A stretch of DNA of 64,000 nt, from contig NZ_JBDNCH010000004.1 of NCBI RefSeq assembly GCF_039769985.1, forward strand, positions 248,001-312,000, read 5' to 3'. Below the pieces are notes generated by a model. The model saw nothing but the letters and a program-made list of their open reading frames with translations. It was not told the origin of the DNA and did no database searches. Position numbers and translations under genes: made by a program. Shown in pieces: positions 26,858 through 36,096 of this stretch (the stretch's first letter is position 1; every line of letters starts with the position of its first letter). Source of the DNA: Ponticoccus litoralis (GTDB lineage: Bacteria; Pseudomonadota; Alphaproteobacteria; Rhodobacterales; Rhodobacteraceae).

Positions 26858-27827
26858 TCAATCACGCCGATATCGCGCGAGATGTCCGCCATGACCTTTT
26901 CCTGTTCCATGACGTAGGCCTCGAACTCTTCGCCGCCCCGCCAGATCGGGACCAGGCCGAACTCGACCGCCGCGCTCTGCCAGTTCTCAGAGTTGTAGAG
27001 CGTTTCGAGGTTCGCGACCCAGGTGTTGTACTCTTCGTCCGAAACCTCGCCGCCGGTGTAGAGGCCGCGCCAGTTGTAGCCGGTGACGTCGATCCCCTGC
27101 GAGGCGGCGGTCGGGATGTCCGGGAAAGCCGGGATCGGCTCGTCCGAGAGCGCGGCGAGGATGCGGATATCGCCGGATCTCGACGAAGCCCGCGATCTCG
27201 CCCGGGTCGGTCGACACCACGCTGATCTGGCCGCCCATCATCTGCGTCACCGCATCGGTGCCGCCGTCGAACTGCACCCAGCGCAGGTCGCCAAGGCTTT
27301 CAAGGCCACCTTCGCGGGCCACCATCAGCAGGCGGATATGGTCCCAGCCACCGGCCCCCGACGAACCCGCCGTCACGATGGAACCGGGATCGTTGGCCAT
27401 GATCTCTGTCAGCTCGGCCAGCGACTGGATCGGGCTTTCATCGTCCACCGCGATCACGCCCACGTCGGCGCCCAGCATCGCAAGGTAGCGGACCGCGTCC
27501 ACCGGCGCCGGATAGCGGCCCTGCGCGATCTGCGTGATGCCCACGGTCGAGGTCGCGACGATCAGCTCGGCATCCGCCGGGCGCTCGTTCACGACCATGG
27601 CATAGGTCACCGCGCCGACGCCGCCGGGCATGTTGGTGACCTGCACGTTGCCGTCGACAAGGTCGAGTTCCGTCAGGATGCGGTCGATGGTGCGGCAGGT
27701 GAAATCCCAGCCGCCGCCGGGGTTGGACGGGGCAATGCATTCCGCCGCCTGCGCCGGGGCGCCTGCCGACAGGCCAAGCGAAAGCGCAAGGCCGAAAGCG
27801 AGTCGAGGTGATCGTAAGGTTTTTCAT
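26854..27827 (-). CDS. tctC: TctC/Bug-family periplasmic solute-binding protein, broken by two frameshifts
   Basis: About 324 residues after joining three frames. ATG 27827 begins MKNLTITSTR. A shift near 27805 leads to a signal peptide (LAFGLALSLGLSAGAPAQAA) and the mature start ECIAPSNPGGGWDFTCRTID. The central frame has MPGGVGAVTYAMVV, GSSGAGGWDHIRLLM and FDGGTDAVTQMMGGQISVV. A second shift near 27180 leads to DIPTAASQGIDVTGYNWRG and the end at 26854. The G-G-W-D start is the Bug-protein carboxylate-binding loop. GGGAGGAG precedes the ATG. The ligand is unknown. Confidence 0.85.
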
Positions 27828-28134
27828 GTGTTACTCCTCCCAGAGATAAAAGGGAGGAAAGGGCATGTTACGTTCGTTTGCAAGCGCTCCGGTCCCCTGG
27901 CCCGCATGAAAGTGGCCGGTTCCGGCAGCAAGCGGACCCGCCGGAGCGGGCCGGCCTGTCTTTTCGCGGCCCCCCGCAAACCGGACCGGGCCTTCCCGGG
28001 ATCGGCGCACGCGCCGCAGGGGCCGGGGCGCCGCCGCGCTCCTTGACACCGCTGGTGAACCCTGTGCGTGATTTGCCAACAATGGCGCGACATGTCACCG
28101 GCGGCCCGCCGCCCAGACCGAAAGGACCAGCCCC
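27828..28134. other. Divergent intergenic region between TctC and HMG-CoA lyase-like genes
   Basis: About 300 nt without a gene. It holds the TctC ribosome site within a small 7-nt inverted repeat (TCCTCCC / GGGAGGA, 27834-27857). A TTGACA hexamer at 28043-28048 could be the -35 element of the rightward operon, although no good -10 follows at the expected spacing. No other structure seen. Confidence 0.35.
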
Positions 28135-29091
28135 ATGGCCAGCACCGCTTCCGTTCCTGAAGGCAGCCGGATCACCGTCTGCGAGGTCGGGCCCCGCGAC
28201 GGGTTCCAGAACGAAAAGACCTTCATTCCGACCGCGAAGAAGATCGAGATCGCCAATGCGCTTTTCGCCAGCGGCCTGCGGCACATGCAGGTGACATCCT
28301 TCGTCAGCCCGCGCGCCGTGCCTCAGCTGGCGGATGCCGAAGAGGTGCTGGCCGGGATCGACCGGCCCGAGGGCGCATGGGTCACCGCGCTGGTGCCCAA
28401 CCTGCGCGGTGCGGAACGGGCCGCCACCTGCAAGCTGGACGCGGTGCACACGGTCGTCTCGGCCTCCGAGACGCACAACCTGAAGAACGTGAACCGCCCG
28501 GTCGACCAGTCGCTGGACGAGTTCGGCGCGGTCTTCGAGGTGCTCAAGGCGGCGGGCATCGGGGTCGAGGGCGGCATGGCCACCGCCTTCGGCTGCCCCT
28601 TCGAGGGTGTCGTCCCGCCCGAGCAGGTGGCCCGCATCGCCCGCCGCTACCAGGAGCTTGGCGCCGACAGCGTGTCGCTGGGCGACACCACCGGCATGGC
28701 CACCCCGCAGACCGTGCGCGCCGCGATCCGGGCCATCCGCGAGGCGGCACCGGGGCTGGAGATCCACCTGCATTTCCACAACACCCGTGGTGTCGGCCTT
28801 GCCTGCGTGATGACCGGCCTTGCCGAGGGTGTGACCCATTACGACGCCGCCGTGGGCGGGCTGGGGGGCTGCCCCTTCGCGGCCGGGGCGACCGGCAATA
28901 TCTGCACCGAGGACCTTGTCTACCTGCTTCAGGAAAGCGGCTACGAGACCGGCGTCGACCTTGATGCGCTGATCGGGGCGGCGCTGCTGACTCAGGACCA
29001 GATCGGCCGCCCCCTGCCCGGCCAGGTGCTCAAGGCCGGTCCCCGGCTGAAGCGCCACGACCCGAAGCTGACCGTGACGGCCGCCGGATGA
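28135..29091 (+). CDS. HMG-CoA lyase-family enzyme
   Basis: 318 residues forming the whole TIM barrel of 3-hydroxy-3-methylglutaryl-CoA lyase-type enzymes. It has the metal/catalytic motif EVGPRDGFQNE (Arg-Asp), FGCPFEGVVPPE, the metal His pair HLHFHNTRG, and GGLGGCPFAAGATGN with the signature Cys. It would cleave a 3-hydroxy-3-methylacyl-CoA to acetyl-CoA plus a keto acid or aldehyde. The next gene is a CoA-transferase overlapping by 4 nt, so activation and cleavage are coupled. The exact substrate (HMG-CoA, citramalyl-CoA or a relative) is inferred, not proven. Confidence 0.88.
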   Translation: MASTASVPEGSRITVCEVGPRDGFQNEKTFIPTAKKIEIANALFASGLRHMQVTSFVSPRAVPQLADAEEVLAGIDRPEGAWVTALVPNLRGAERAATCKLDAVHTVVSASETHNLKNVNRPVDQSLDEFGAVFEVLKAAGIGVEGGMATAFGCPFEGVVPPEQVARIARRYQELGADSVSLGDTTGMATPQTVRAAIRAIREAAPGLEIHLHFHNTRGVGLACVMTGLAEGVTHYDAAVGGLGGCPFAAGATGNICTEDLVYLLQESGYETGVDLDALIGAALLTQDQIGRPLPGQVLKAGPRLKRHDPKLTVTAAG

Positions 29092-30329
29092 GCGCGCCCG
29101 CCCCCCTGCCGCTGTCCGGTGTGCGCGTCATCGACCTGACACGCATCCTTTCCGGCCCCTTCTGTTCGATGATCCTTGGCGACCTGGGCGCGGAGGTCGT
29201 GAAGATCGAGACGCCCGGCGGCGATCCGGTGCGCAAGCAGGGCCACCGGGTCGAAGGCCTGTCGTGGTACTTCGCCGGGTTCAACCGCAACAAGTCCTCG
29301 GTCGAGCTGGACTTGCGCAACCCCGAAGGCGTCGCCGTGCTGGAGCGCCTGCTGGCGGGCGCCGATATCCTGACAGAGAACTTCCGCCCCGGCATCCTCG
29401 ACCGCATGGGCCTGACCGAAGAGCGCCTGCGCCAGATCAACCCGGAGCTGATCGTGGTCAGCGTCAACGGCTACGGCAGCGACGGGCCCTATGCCGACCG
29501 CCCGGCCTTCGACTTCATCGCGCAGGCCATGTCGGGTTACATGGCCACCAATGGCACCCCCGACACCGGCCCGCTGCGCACCGCGCCGCCGATCACCGAT
29601 GTCGTTGCCGGGCTTTATGCCGCGCTTGGCGCCGTGGCGGCCCTGCGCGGGCGCGAAAACGGCGGACCGGCGCAACGGGTCGAGGCCTCGATGATGATGT
29701 CGATGATGTCGATGCTGGCCTATCTGACCTCGAACGCTCTGGCGACGGGCCGCGACCCGGTGCCCACCGGCAACGACCACCCCATCGCCTCGCCCTACGG
29801 GTTGTTCCGGGCCTCGGACGGCGACATCGCCGTGGCGCCCTCGACCGACCGGATCGTCGAGAAGTTCCTTGGCGAGCTGGGCCTTGGCCACCTGCTGACC
29901 GACCCGCGCTTTGCCTCGAACGAGGTGCGGCTGCGGCACCGGGCCGAGCTGAACGCGCTGATCAACGAAGCGCTCGCCCACGACACGCAGGAGGGCTGGA
30001 TCACGCGGCTGAACGCGGCGGGTGTACCCTCGGGCCGGGTGCAATCGGTCACCGAGGCGCTGGCCGATCCGCAGGTCGCCGCACAGGACATGGTGCTGCG
30101 GGTGCCGCACGAGGGGCGCGGCGAGGTCGGCATGATCGGCTTTCCGGTCAAGTTCTCGAAGACGCCCCTGCAGGTCCGCCACCCGACGCCCGAGCTGGGC
30201 GCCGGGGGCCGCGACGCGCTGCGCACCGCCGGTTTCGACGAGGCCGAGATCGACGCGCTGGTCGCGGCTCGGCGTGCTGGGCGCCGGAACCACCTGAGGC
30301 GCTGCCGGAACCGCGCCCCGCAGCCTTAA
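29088..30329 (+). CDS. CaiB/BaiF family CoA-transferase
   Basis: 413 residues. LPLSGVRVIDLTRILSGPFC, GAEVVKIETPGGDPVRKQG, FAGFNRNKSSVELDLRN, and PAFDFIAQAMSGYMA, where the Asp near residue 142 fits the catalytic nucleophile. The C-terminal small domain ends about residue 390, followed by an Arg-rich tail that may be spurious. ATGA overlap with the HMG-CoA lyase-like gene. It presumably loads CoA onto the acid imported by the divergent TctABC system and cleaved by the lyase. Confidence 0.9.
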   Translation: MSAPAPLPLSGVRVIDLTRILSGPFCSMILGDLGAEVVKIETPGGDPVRKQGHRVEGLSWYFAGFNRNKSSVELDLRNPEGVAVLERLLAGADILTENFRPGILDRMGLTEERLRQINPELIVVSVNGYGSDGPYADRPAFDFIAQAMSGYMATNGTPDTGPLRTAPPITDVVAGLYAALGAVAALRGRENGGPAQRVEASMMMSMMSMLAYLTSNALATGRDPVPTGNDHPIASPYGLFRASDGDIAVAPSTDRIVEKFLGELGLGHLLTDPRFASNEVRLRHRAELNALINEALAHDTQEGWITRLNAAGVPSGRVQSVTEALADPQVAAQDMVLRVPHEGRGEVGMIGFPVKFSKTPLQVRHPTPELGAGGRDALRTAGFDEAEIDALVAARRAGRRNHLRRCRNRAPQP

Positions 30330-31245
30330 CCCCGGGGCCGCCCTGTCCGCGGTTGCGCGGGGCGGCGCCCCGGTCCGCCACGGCGCGGCGCGGGGCCGGG
30401 GCAGCACGCCCGCCATGCCCCGCCATCTGCCGCAGGGCCGCGATGCGGTTCTCGGTCGCCGGGTGGGTGGCGAAGAGATTGTCGTGTTTGTAGGCATGCA
30501 GCGGGTTGATGATGAACATATGCGCGGTCGCCGGGTTGCGCTCTGCCGCGTGGTTGTCGATCCGCGCGGCGCCCATGGCGATCTTTTCCAGCGCCGAGGC
30601 CAGCCACAGCGGCTGCCCGCAGATCTCGGCCCCGGCCTTGTCGGCGGCATATTCCCGCGTGCGGCTGATCGCCATCTGCACCAGCCCCGCCGCGATGGGT
30701 GCAAGGACCATCATCAGCAGCGTCCCCACCAGACCCAGCCTTTCGCGCGAGCCGCCGAAGAACAGCGCAAAGTTCGCAAGCATCGAGATCGCCCCGGCGA
30801 AGGTCGCGGTGACGGTCATGATCGCGGTGTCGTGGTTGCGGATATGGGCCAGCTCGTGGGCGATGACACCGGCCAGCTCTTCGCGGCTGAGGCTGCGCAG
30901 AAGGCCGGTGGTCACCGCAACGGCGGCGTTCTGCGGGTTGCGCCCGGTGGCAAAGGCATTGGGTTGCGGCGTGTCGATCAGGTAGACCGCCGGCACCGGC
31001 ATCCCCGCGTTCCGCGCAAGCTCTGCCGTCAGCGCGTGCAGGCCCAGGCGGTCGCGCGGCGGCACCGGCTCTGCGTTGTGCATGCGCAGGACCATGCGAT
31101 CCGAGTTCCACCAGGTGAAGGCATTCATTGCCGCCGCAACGACCAGCGCGATCAGGGCGCCTCCCGACCCGCCGATCAGGTAACCCACGCCCATGAAAAG
31201 CGCGGTCATCGCGGCCATCAGTATCGCTGTCTTGACGTAGCCCAT
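30326..31245 (-). CDS. htpX: M48-family membrane zinc protease HtpX
   Basis: About 306 residues with four transmembrane segments (two at the N-terminus, two around 155-205). Zinc motif HELAHIRNHD (HExxH) near 131 and the distal Glu in REYAADKAGAE near 212. It degrades damaged membrane proteins. Start ATG 31245 is chosen by homology (MGYVKTAILMAAMTALFMG). As given, the frame runs on to 30148, antisense to the CaiB gene, with an Arg-rich tail. One missing base near 30330-30400 would instead end it at the TAA shared with the convergent CaiB stop (TTAA at 30326-30329). Confidence 0.85.
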
Positions 31246-31495
31246 CTTCAGCTTCCCGATCCAGTCATCAAACGCGGTCCGCAAGATATGGGAGGCGTCC
31301 CGCCCGGTACAAGCACTGGTCCGGACCGCGACGGCCCCGGCGCGCATCGGGCGCGCGGCCCCTATCCGGCGCGCTCAGGCACCGCGATCCTGCGCCCGGG
31401 CAATGTGACCCAACGTCATCTTTGCCTTCGCGGGCCGTCTGGTCAACCAATGGGTGTACGCACAGACCGTTTACATCCAAAAATTTAAGCATTTT

Positions 31496-31876
31496 ATGAC
31501 CGAAATAGACCGCTTGCTGGGAAAAAGTATCGAGGCGCGCAGATCCTTGCTTGGGCTGGGGCGGAGGGCGCTTGCGGCGCGGGTCGGCCTGTCCGAAGCG
31601 GCGATCGGGGACATCGAGGCAGGAAAACGGCGCCCGACAGCACGGCAACTGTTTGACATCGCAGAGGCATTGGACCTGCCTGTCCCGGAGGTCTTCCCCT
31701 CGATCGCCGCCGAAGCCGCCGCGACAACCGAAGCCAAGGCGCCATCCCTGCCCGGATTTTCCGACGCCCGGGCGGCTGCCGCGCATTATCATGCCCTGTC
31801 GAAACCCTGCCGTTCCGCAACGTTTTCGTTTTTGGTTGCGTTGCAACTAGTTCCCGATCAGGCTTATGAGGAATGA
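31496..31876 (+). CDS. Small XRE-family DNA-binding regulator upstream of luxR
   Basis: 126 residues. Helix-turn-helix: SIEARRSLLGLGRRALAARV, GLSEAAIGDIEAGKRRPTAR, QLFDIAEALDLPVPEVF. The Ala-rich C-terminal 50 residues have no recognisable domain. Start at ATG 31496 is tentative; a GTG at 31454 would add 14 residues. It overlaps the luxR-type gene by 11 nt, suggesting a joint transcript and a role in quorum-sensing control, as inference. Confidence 0.75.
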   Translation: MTEIDRLLGKSIEARRSLLGLGRRALAARVGLSEAAIGDIEAGKRRPTARQLFDIAEALDLPVPEVFPSIAAEAAATTEAKAPSLPGFSDARAAAAHYHALSKPCRSATFSFLVALQLVPDQAYEE

Positions 31877-32618
31877 TCCCGCATCATCGGGAGTGAACCG
31901 ATACCGCGAGCGTCCTGTGGCCGTCATAGACCTAAGTAAAGGCAATTCGCCGAAGAATGACTTTCGGCAGTTCCTGGACACCGTGTGCGAGACGCACGAA
32001 GTCGATTACGCGGCATATGCCGGGATCGACCCGATTGCGCAGACAGTCCATGGATTTGTAAACTACCCTGACGAATGGCAGAAGACCTACGTCGAGCAGA
32101 ACTTCCAGTACAAGGACCCGACGCTGCTGATGGCCAGTCGCAGCATCGCTCCGGTGGATTGGAAACGGCTGCACGGTGAAACGAACTTCGACACCATCTT
32201 CCAGACCGCCCGTGATTTCGGAATCTCGAAACAGGGGCTGACGATCCCGGTGCGCGGCCCCTACGGCGACATGGGGCTGTTCAGCGTCACCCGGGATTGT
32301 TCGGAACGGGAATGGCAGTTGCTGAAGTCCAGCATCCTGTCGGAATTGCAGACCGCCGCCGTGCATATCCACGACCACGTCATCCGGTCCCACGCGCTGG
32401 GGGCCACGCTGACGCACCCGACCCTGTCGCAGCGGGAAGTTGATGTATTACAATGGATTGCCGCCGGGAAGACCCAGCAGGACGTCGGTGATATCCTGTC
32501 GATTTCCAGCCGCACGGTCGAGGTTCACCTGCGGTCCAGCCGGACCAAGCTGGGGGCCCTGACCACGGCACAGGCGGTCGGTCGCGCCATCGGGCTGGGC
32601 CTTATCCACCCCCTCTGA
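31866..32618 (+). CDS. LuxR-family autoinducer-binding transcriptional regulator
   Basis: 250 residues. N-terminal autoinducer-binding domain (about 25-165) with the hallmark aromatic/Asp pattern: YPDEWQKTYVEQNFQYKDP, APVDWKRLHGE, GISKQGLTIPVRGPYGDMGL. The C-terminal GerE-type helix-turn-helix reads LSQREVDVLQWIAAGKTQQD, then SSRTVEVHLRSSRTKLG. It should bind the acyl-homoserine lactone made by the adjacent LuxI-type enzyme and control transcription. The first ~15 residues look unlike the family, so GTG at 31917 is a possible alternative start. Confidence 0.92.
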   Translation: MRNDPASSGVNRYRERPVAVIDLSKGNSPKNDFRQFLDTVCETHEVDYAAYAGIDPIAQTVHGFVNYPDEWQKTYVEQNFQYKDPTLLMASRSIAPVDWKRLHGETNFDTIFQTARDFGISKQGLTIPVRGPYGDMGLFSVTRDCSEREWQLLKSSILSELQTAAVHIHDHVIRSHALGATLTHPTLSQREVDVLQWIAAGKTQQDVGDILSISSRTVEVHLRSSRTKLGALTTAQAVGRAIGLGLIHPL

Positions 32619-32650
32619 CCAAGGGCCCGGATAGCCTCGAAAAAGTCGAC

Positions 32651-32668
32651 TAAGGGGTTTCCCTAATA
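32651..32668. promoter_or_regulatory. Quasi-palindrome between luxR and luxI, candidate lux box
   Basis: TAAGGGGTTTCCCTAA, with pairing AGGG / CCCT and matching outer T/A bases, lies about 60 nt before the luxI-type start. LuxR-type proteins commonly act on such 18-20-nt dyads here. The repeat is imperfect and the assignment is tentative. Confidence 0.35.
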
Positions 32669-32725
32669 GTAGGAACCCGCCTGTCACTCTATTCCATACT
32701 CAGGGGAATGAATGGAGTGCTCAAA

Positions 32726-33578
32726 ATGATCCTGATTATCGACGGTCTCAACAGACATCGCTATACAAAACTGCTTGACGAGATGTTCGAGCTGCGCGCC
32801 CGGGTCTTCCGGGACCGCCTTGGCTGGGACGTCGAAGTCACGGACGGCAAGGAAATCGACGAGTTCGACGCGTTGGACCCGGCCTATGTTCTTGGGATCG
32901 ACGACGAGGGCCACGTGGTGGCCTGTGTCCGCGCACTTCAGACGACCGGGCCGCACATGCTGGCCGATGTCTTCTCGGCCATCCTCGACGGCGAGCCGCC
33001 CCTGCGCAGCGCGACGATGTGGGAATCGACTCGGTTCTGCGTCGACACCGATCGGCTGAGCGGCGGAAAATCGCGCAACTCTGTCAGCTATGCCACCTGC
33101 GAACTGATGACCGGCGCGCTGGAATACGCGAAGGAATCGGGGATCCGAGGACATCGTGACGGTCATCGACCCGATCATGAACCGCGTGCTGAAGCGCTCG
33201 GATTGCGCGCCCTACGACTATGTCGGCTCGACCAAGCCGATGGGCAAGACCTCGGCCATGGCGGCGCTTCTCGACTGCTCCGACGAGCGTATCGACCGCA
33301 TCCGGGCCTTCGCCGGCATCGAGGGCGACGTCTTCATGGACAGCCAGTCCGCCAAGGCGCTGGAAGATGACGCCGCGCCCACCGCGCTGGACCAGCAGCG
33401 CGCCGGCAAAGCGGTCGCGAAGCCCGCGATCTCTGCGGCGATGCTGCGGGACTGGTGCCGCGAGCAGCTGGAAGAGGCGGACACCGCGCAGGACAAGGAA
33501 GCCGCAAAAGAGCTGATGTCGACGCTCGAAGCCGCAGGCATGATCCCGGGCAACGGGGTGAAGCCCAAGCGGGCCTGA
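32726..33578 (+). CDS. LuxI-family acyl-homoserine-lactone synthase with C-terminal extension, frameshifted
   Basis: About 283 residues. The N-terminal frame has the synthase core: MFELRARVFRDRLGWDVEV (conserved Arg, Phe, Trp), DGKEIDEFDALDPAYVLGID and WESTRFCVD (Glu-x-x-Arg). One extra base near a GGATCC at 33140 moves the rest to the next frame (DIVTVIDPIMNRVLKRSDC, GDVFMDSQSAKALE). Start 32726 is preferred for its GGAG site. The family is about 210 residues; here some 70 extra residues rich in A, E and K (from about 212) form a helical tail of unknown role. Makes the diffusible signal for the neighbouring LuxR. Confidence 0.85.
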
Positions 33579-33586
33579 GTTGCGAA

Positions 33587-33622
33587 CTTCGGCAGCGGTG
33601 TGAAAAGGCACCGCTGCCGAAG
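33587..33622 (+). terminator. Perfect 14-bp hairpin just after luxI
   Basis: CTTCGGCAGCGGTG / CACCGCTGCCGAAG with an 8-nt loop starts 9 nt after the luxI-type stop. The stem is unusually long and exact, but there is no T-tract. It may be an mRNA 3' stabiliser acting before the intrinsic terminator at 33668, or a protein-binding palindrome. Confidence 0.55.
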
Positions 33623-33667
33623 CGCTTGCGGCCAGAACGATGCCGCCACGACCCTGAACACTGACCG

Positions 33668-33694
33668 AGCCGCGAAAGCGGCTGTTCCTTTTTG
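33668..33694 (+). terminator. Intrinsic terminator downstream of luxI
   Basis: AGCCGC-GAAA-GCGGCT stem-loop with a stable GAAA tetraloop, followed by GTTCCTTTTTG. A standard Rho-independent terminator for the luxR/luxI transcript. Confidence 0.85.
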
Positions 33695-34345
33695 ATCGCG
33701 GTGGACGACCGGGGCACCCGGTGCATGCGGCGCGCTGCCTGCGCCCGGCCCCGCCTCAACCCACGCTGCCGGTCAGCCCTGCCGGTGCCCCGACCGCGAC
33801 GGCCCTGCGACGGCAGTGAAAAAGCACCACCGGCCCCGGCATCCCAGCGGCCAACAGGCCTGTCAACAGGCCGGACGCGACGGGCAGCACCCGATCCCGA
33901 AGCCGCAGGGTCATTGGCACCCGCAGGCTGTTCTGGACCGCAATGCGAGATTGGCCAGTCACGGCAGGGCTGCCGCCTTTTCCCGACGATTTACCCGGAA
34001 CGGCACGCCGCGACACATGCACTGCCGCCTTTGCGCGATTGCCCCGGTTTTCCGATGAAATCGAGCCGGATCACCGGAGCGCGGCGCCCGACCGAGCCGA
34101 GGCGGTCCAATGCGTTCTGTCGGACGCTCCCGATCATCCTATCGGCAGCCCCGTAGCAAAGGTCCCTTCGGTGAAAGCCCCGGCACGCTTGCGGGCGACG
34201 GCCAGATGCCGCCAAGCCCGCAAAACGGCGGGGCGGAAGCGGTTCACCGGAACCCCGCTGCCGCCCCGCCCTGCAACGCCCTCGCCGCCATGCCGCTTTC
34301 GGGCGACATGGCGGTCATACCGGTGCGGCGCGCCGGGCGCGGCCC
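33695..34345. other. 650-nt region with no supported gene
   Basis: Lies between the luxI terminator and the TPP-enzyme stop. Open frames here have biased, Arg/Pro/Ala-rich compositions and no family match. One minus-strand stretch (about 33790-33920) translates to VASGLLTGLLAAGMPGPVVL, faintly like a TauE/SafE-type membrane segment, so a decayed gene remnant is possible. No repeats or RNA genes seen. Confidence 0.4.
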
Positions 34346-36096
34346 TCAATCGGGCAGGATGCGGATATCCAGCAGCGCGCAGCGCCGCTCGGTCCGCACG
34401 ACCTCCAGGGCTTCGGCAATCGCCTCGTCCAGCTCCGCCGCCAGTGCGACGCGCCGGGAATAGGCGCGACTGGCCCGGGCCGTCAGGCTGAAGTCCGGGC
34501 TGGGCTGCAAGGCCGTCAGCGGCATCCGGTTGGCCCGCGACGCCTCGCCCTTTGGATAGAGCCCGGTCACCGATGCCCGGACGGCGCCCCACTCCTCGTT
34601 GTTCAGGACCAGCACCAGAACCGGCAGCTCCAGCGCCTCTGCGATCTGGTGGCAGACCGTCGGGTTGGAGAACATGTAGGACCCGTCCCCCATGGTCGCG
34701 ACGACCACCCGGTCGGGATCCGCCAGCTGCGCGCCAAGCGCCGCCGGAAAGCCCCATCCAAGACCACCCGAATGCGGTTCCCGGAACCAGGAATTGCGGT
34801 CCTGCCGCTCGAGCGGGCCCAGCGGGCAACCCAGTTCGGAAAACACGCTGCTTTTCAGGCCTTTGAGCGCATTGCTGAGGGCACGGCCCACATGCGCCTT
34901 GGTCAGCCCCTCGTGCATCGCGTGCGTCGACAGATCGTCGATCCCGCGCCGCACCGCCGCCGAGGCCTCGGCCAGCCCGGCGCGGCGCTGCTCCAGCCTC
35001 TGCCGATCGCGCGGCAGCGCTTCCATGGCGGCAATCAGCGCCGGGATGGTCGTCGCGCTTTCCCCGACGATGGACAGGTCCGATCGGAAATTGCGCACCG
35101 GGTAGCGCGAGAACAGCGGATCGGGGCCGATGTGGATGATCCGCGCATCGGGGTTGGGCGGATGATTGTCCGGCCACCACGGCGCAAGGCAATCCAGCAC
35201 CACCACCACATCCGCCTCTGCAAGCCGGGGACCGGGGTTCGCCCCGACGTGGCAGGGGTGATCGGTGGGGATGGCCAGGTGGGTCGCCCACCAGGAACTG
35301 ACGGCAATGCCCCAGTCCTCGGCCCAGCGGGAAAAGGCGGCAAAGCTCGCCTCGTCGCCGGCGCCGCGCTGCGCGATGACAAGCGGCGCCTTGGCCTCGG
35401 CCAGCATCCGCGCCGCTTCAGACAGCGCCGTCGCATCGGGGGCCGCAATCGCCGGGGCCATGGAACAGGGTGCCTCGAGACCCTCGGCCTTCGTCTTTTC
35501 GCACAGCACCTCGCGCGGGATCGACAGGTAGACCGGGCCCCGGGGGTCGAGTTCGAGATCGCATAGGCGCGGTCGAGCAGGCCGCCGATCTGCTCGGGGT
35601 ACTTCAGCTCGTAGTCCCATTTGCAGGACTCGCGCACCAGGGCGGTCTGGTCGCGCATTTCCTGCCCCCAGCCGATCGGCACCGTCCGTGCCCCGAACCG
35701 GTCTCCTTCTGTCACCGGGGTGCGGCCCGACATCAGGATCATCGGCACATGTTCGCAGGCGGCGTTGATTGCGCCCGTGGCGCCGTTCGACAGGCCCACA
35801 TTGGTGTGCAGCATCACCGATTGCGCCTTGCCCGACACCAGCCAGTAGCCATGCGCCATGCTGACAGCCGCATGTTCGTGGGGAATGACCAGCGCCTTCG
35901 GCAGGTCGACGCCGCTGGCCTCGGCCTCTGCCAGCCCCTCGATGATCGGCGGAAAGTCGGTGCCGGAATTGGCAAAGACATAGTCGATGCCAAGCGCCTT
36001 CAGCCGGGGAAAGATCGCCCCGCCTGCATTGATGACCGGCGCCTCGTCGCGCCGGTCGGTGTCGGGATTCTGGGTCCCGGTTTCTTTTTCAGACAT
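34346..36096 (-). CDS. TPP-dependent decarboxylase-like enzyme (benzoylformate decarboxylase/acetolactate synthase family), frameshifted
   Basis: About 583 residues with three domains. N-terminal PYR domain: YVFANSGTDFPPIIEGLAEA, activating Glu in VIPHEHAAVSMAHGYW. The central domain follows a shift near 35545, where a C5 run probably lacks one C (TP then RGPVYLSIPREVL). The C-terminal PP domain has the TPP/Mg motif GDGSYMFSNPTVCHQIAEAL to LNNEEWGA. Cytosolic; expected to decarboxylate or ligate a 2-keto acid. Linked to an aldehyde dehydrogenase (1-nt overlap, TGATG) and near a hydroxy-acid dehydrogenase, so a benzoylformate-type decarboxylase is the working guess. Confidence 0.85.

Noticed and set aside
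30148..30325. Arg-rich C-terminal tail of HtpX overlapping the CaiB gene
   Set aside because: It is antisense to conserved CaiB coding sequence and absent from the HtpX family; a one-base shift gives a shared TTAA stop instead.
33692..34156. Hypothetical 154-residue protein
   Set aside because: Arg/Pro/Ala-rich composition, no ribosome site, no family resemblance; starts inside the luxI terminator.
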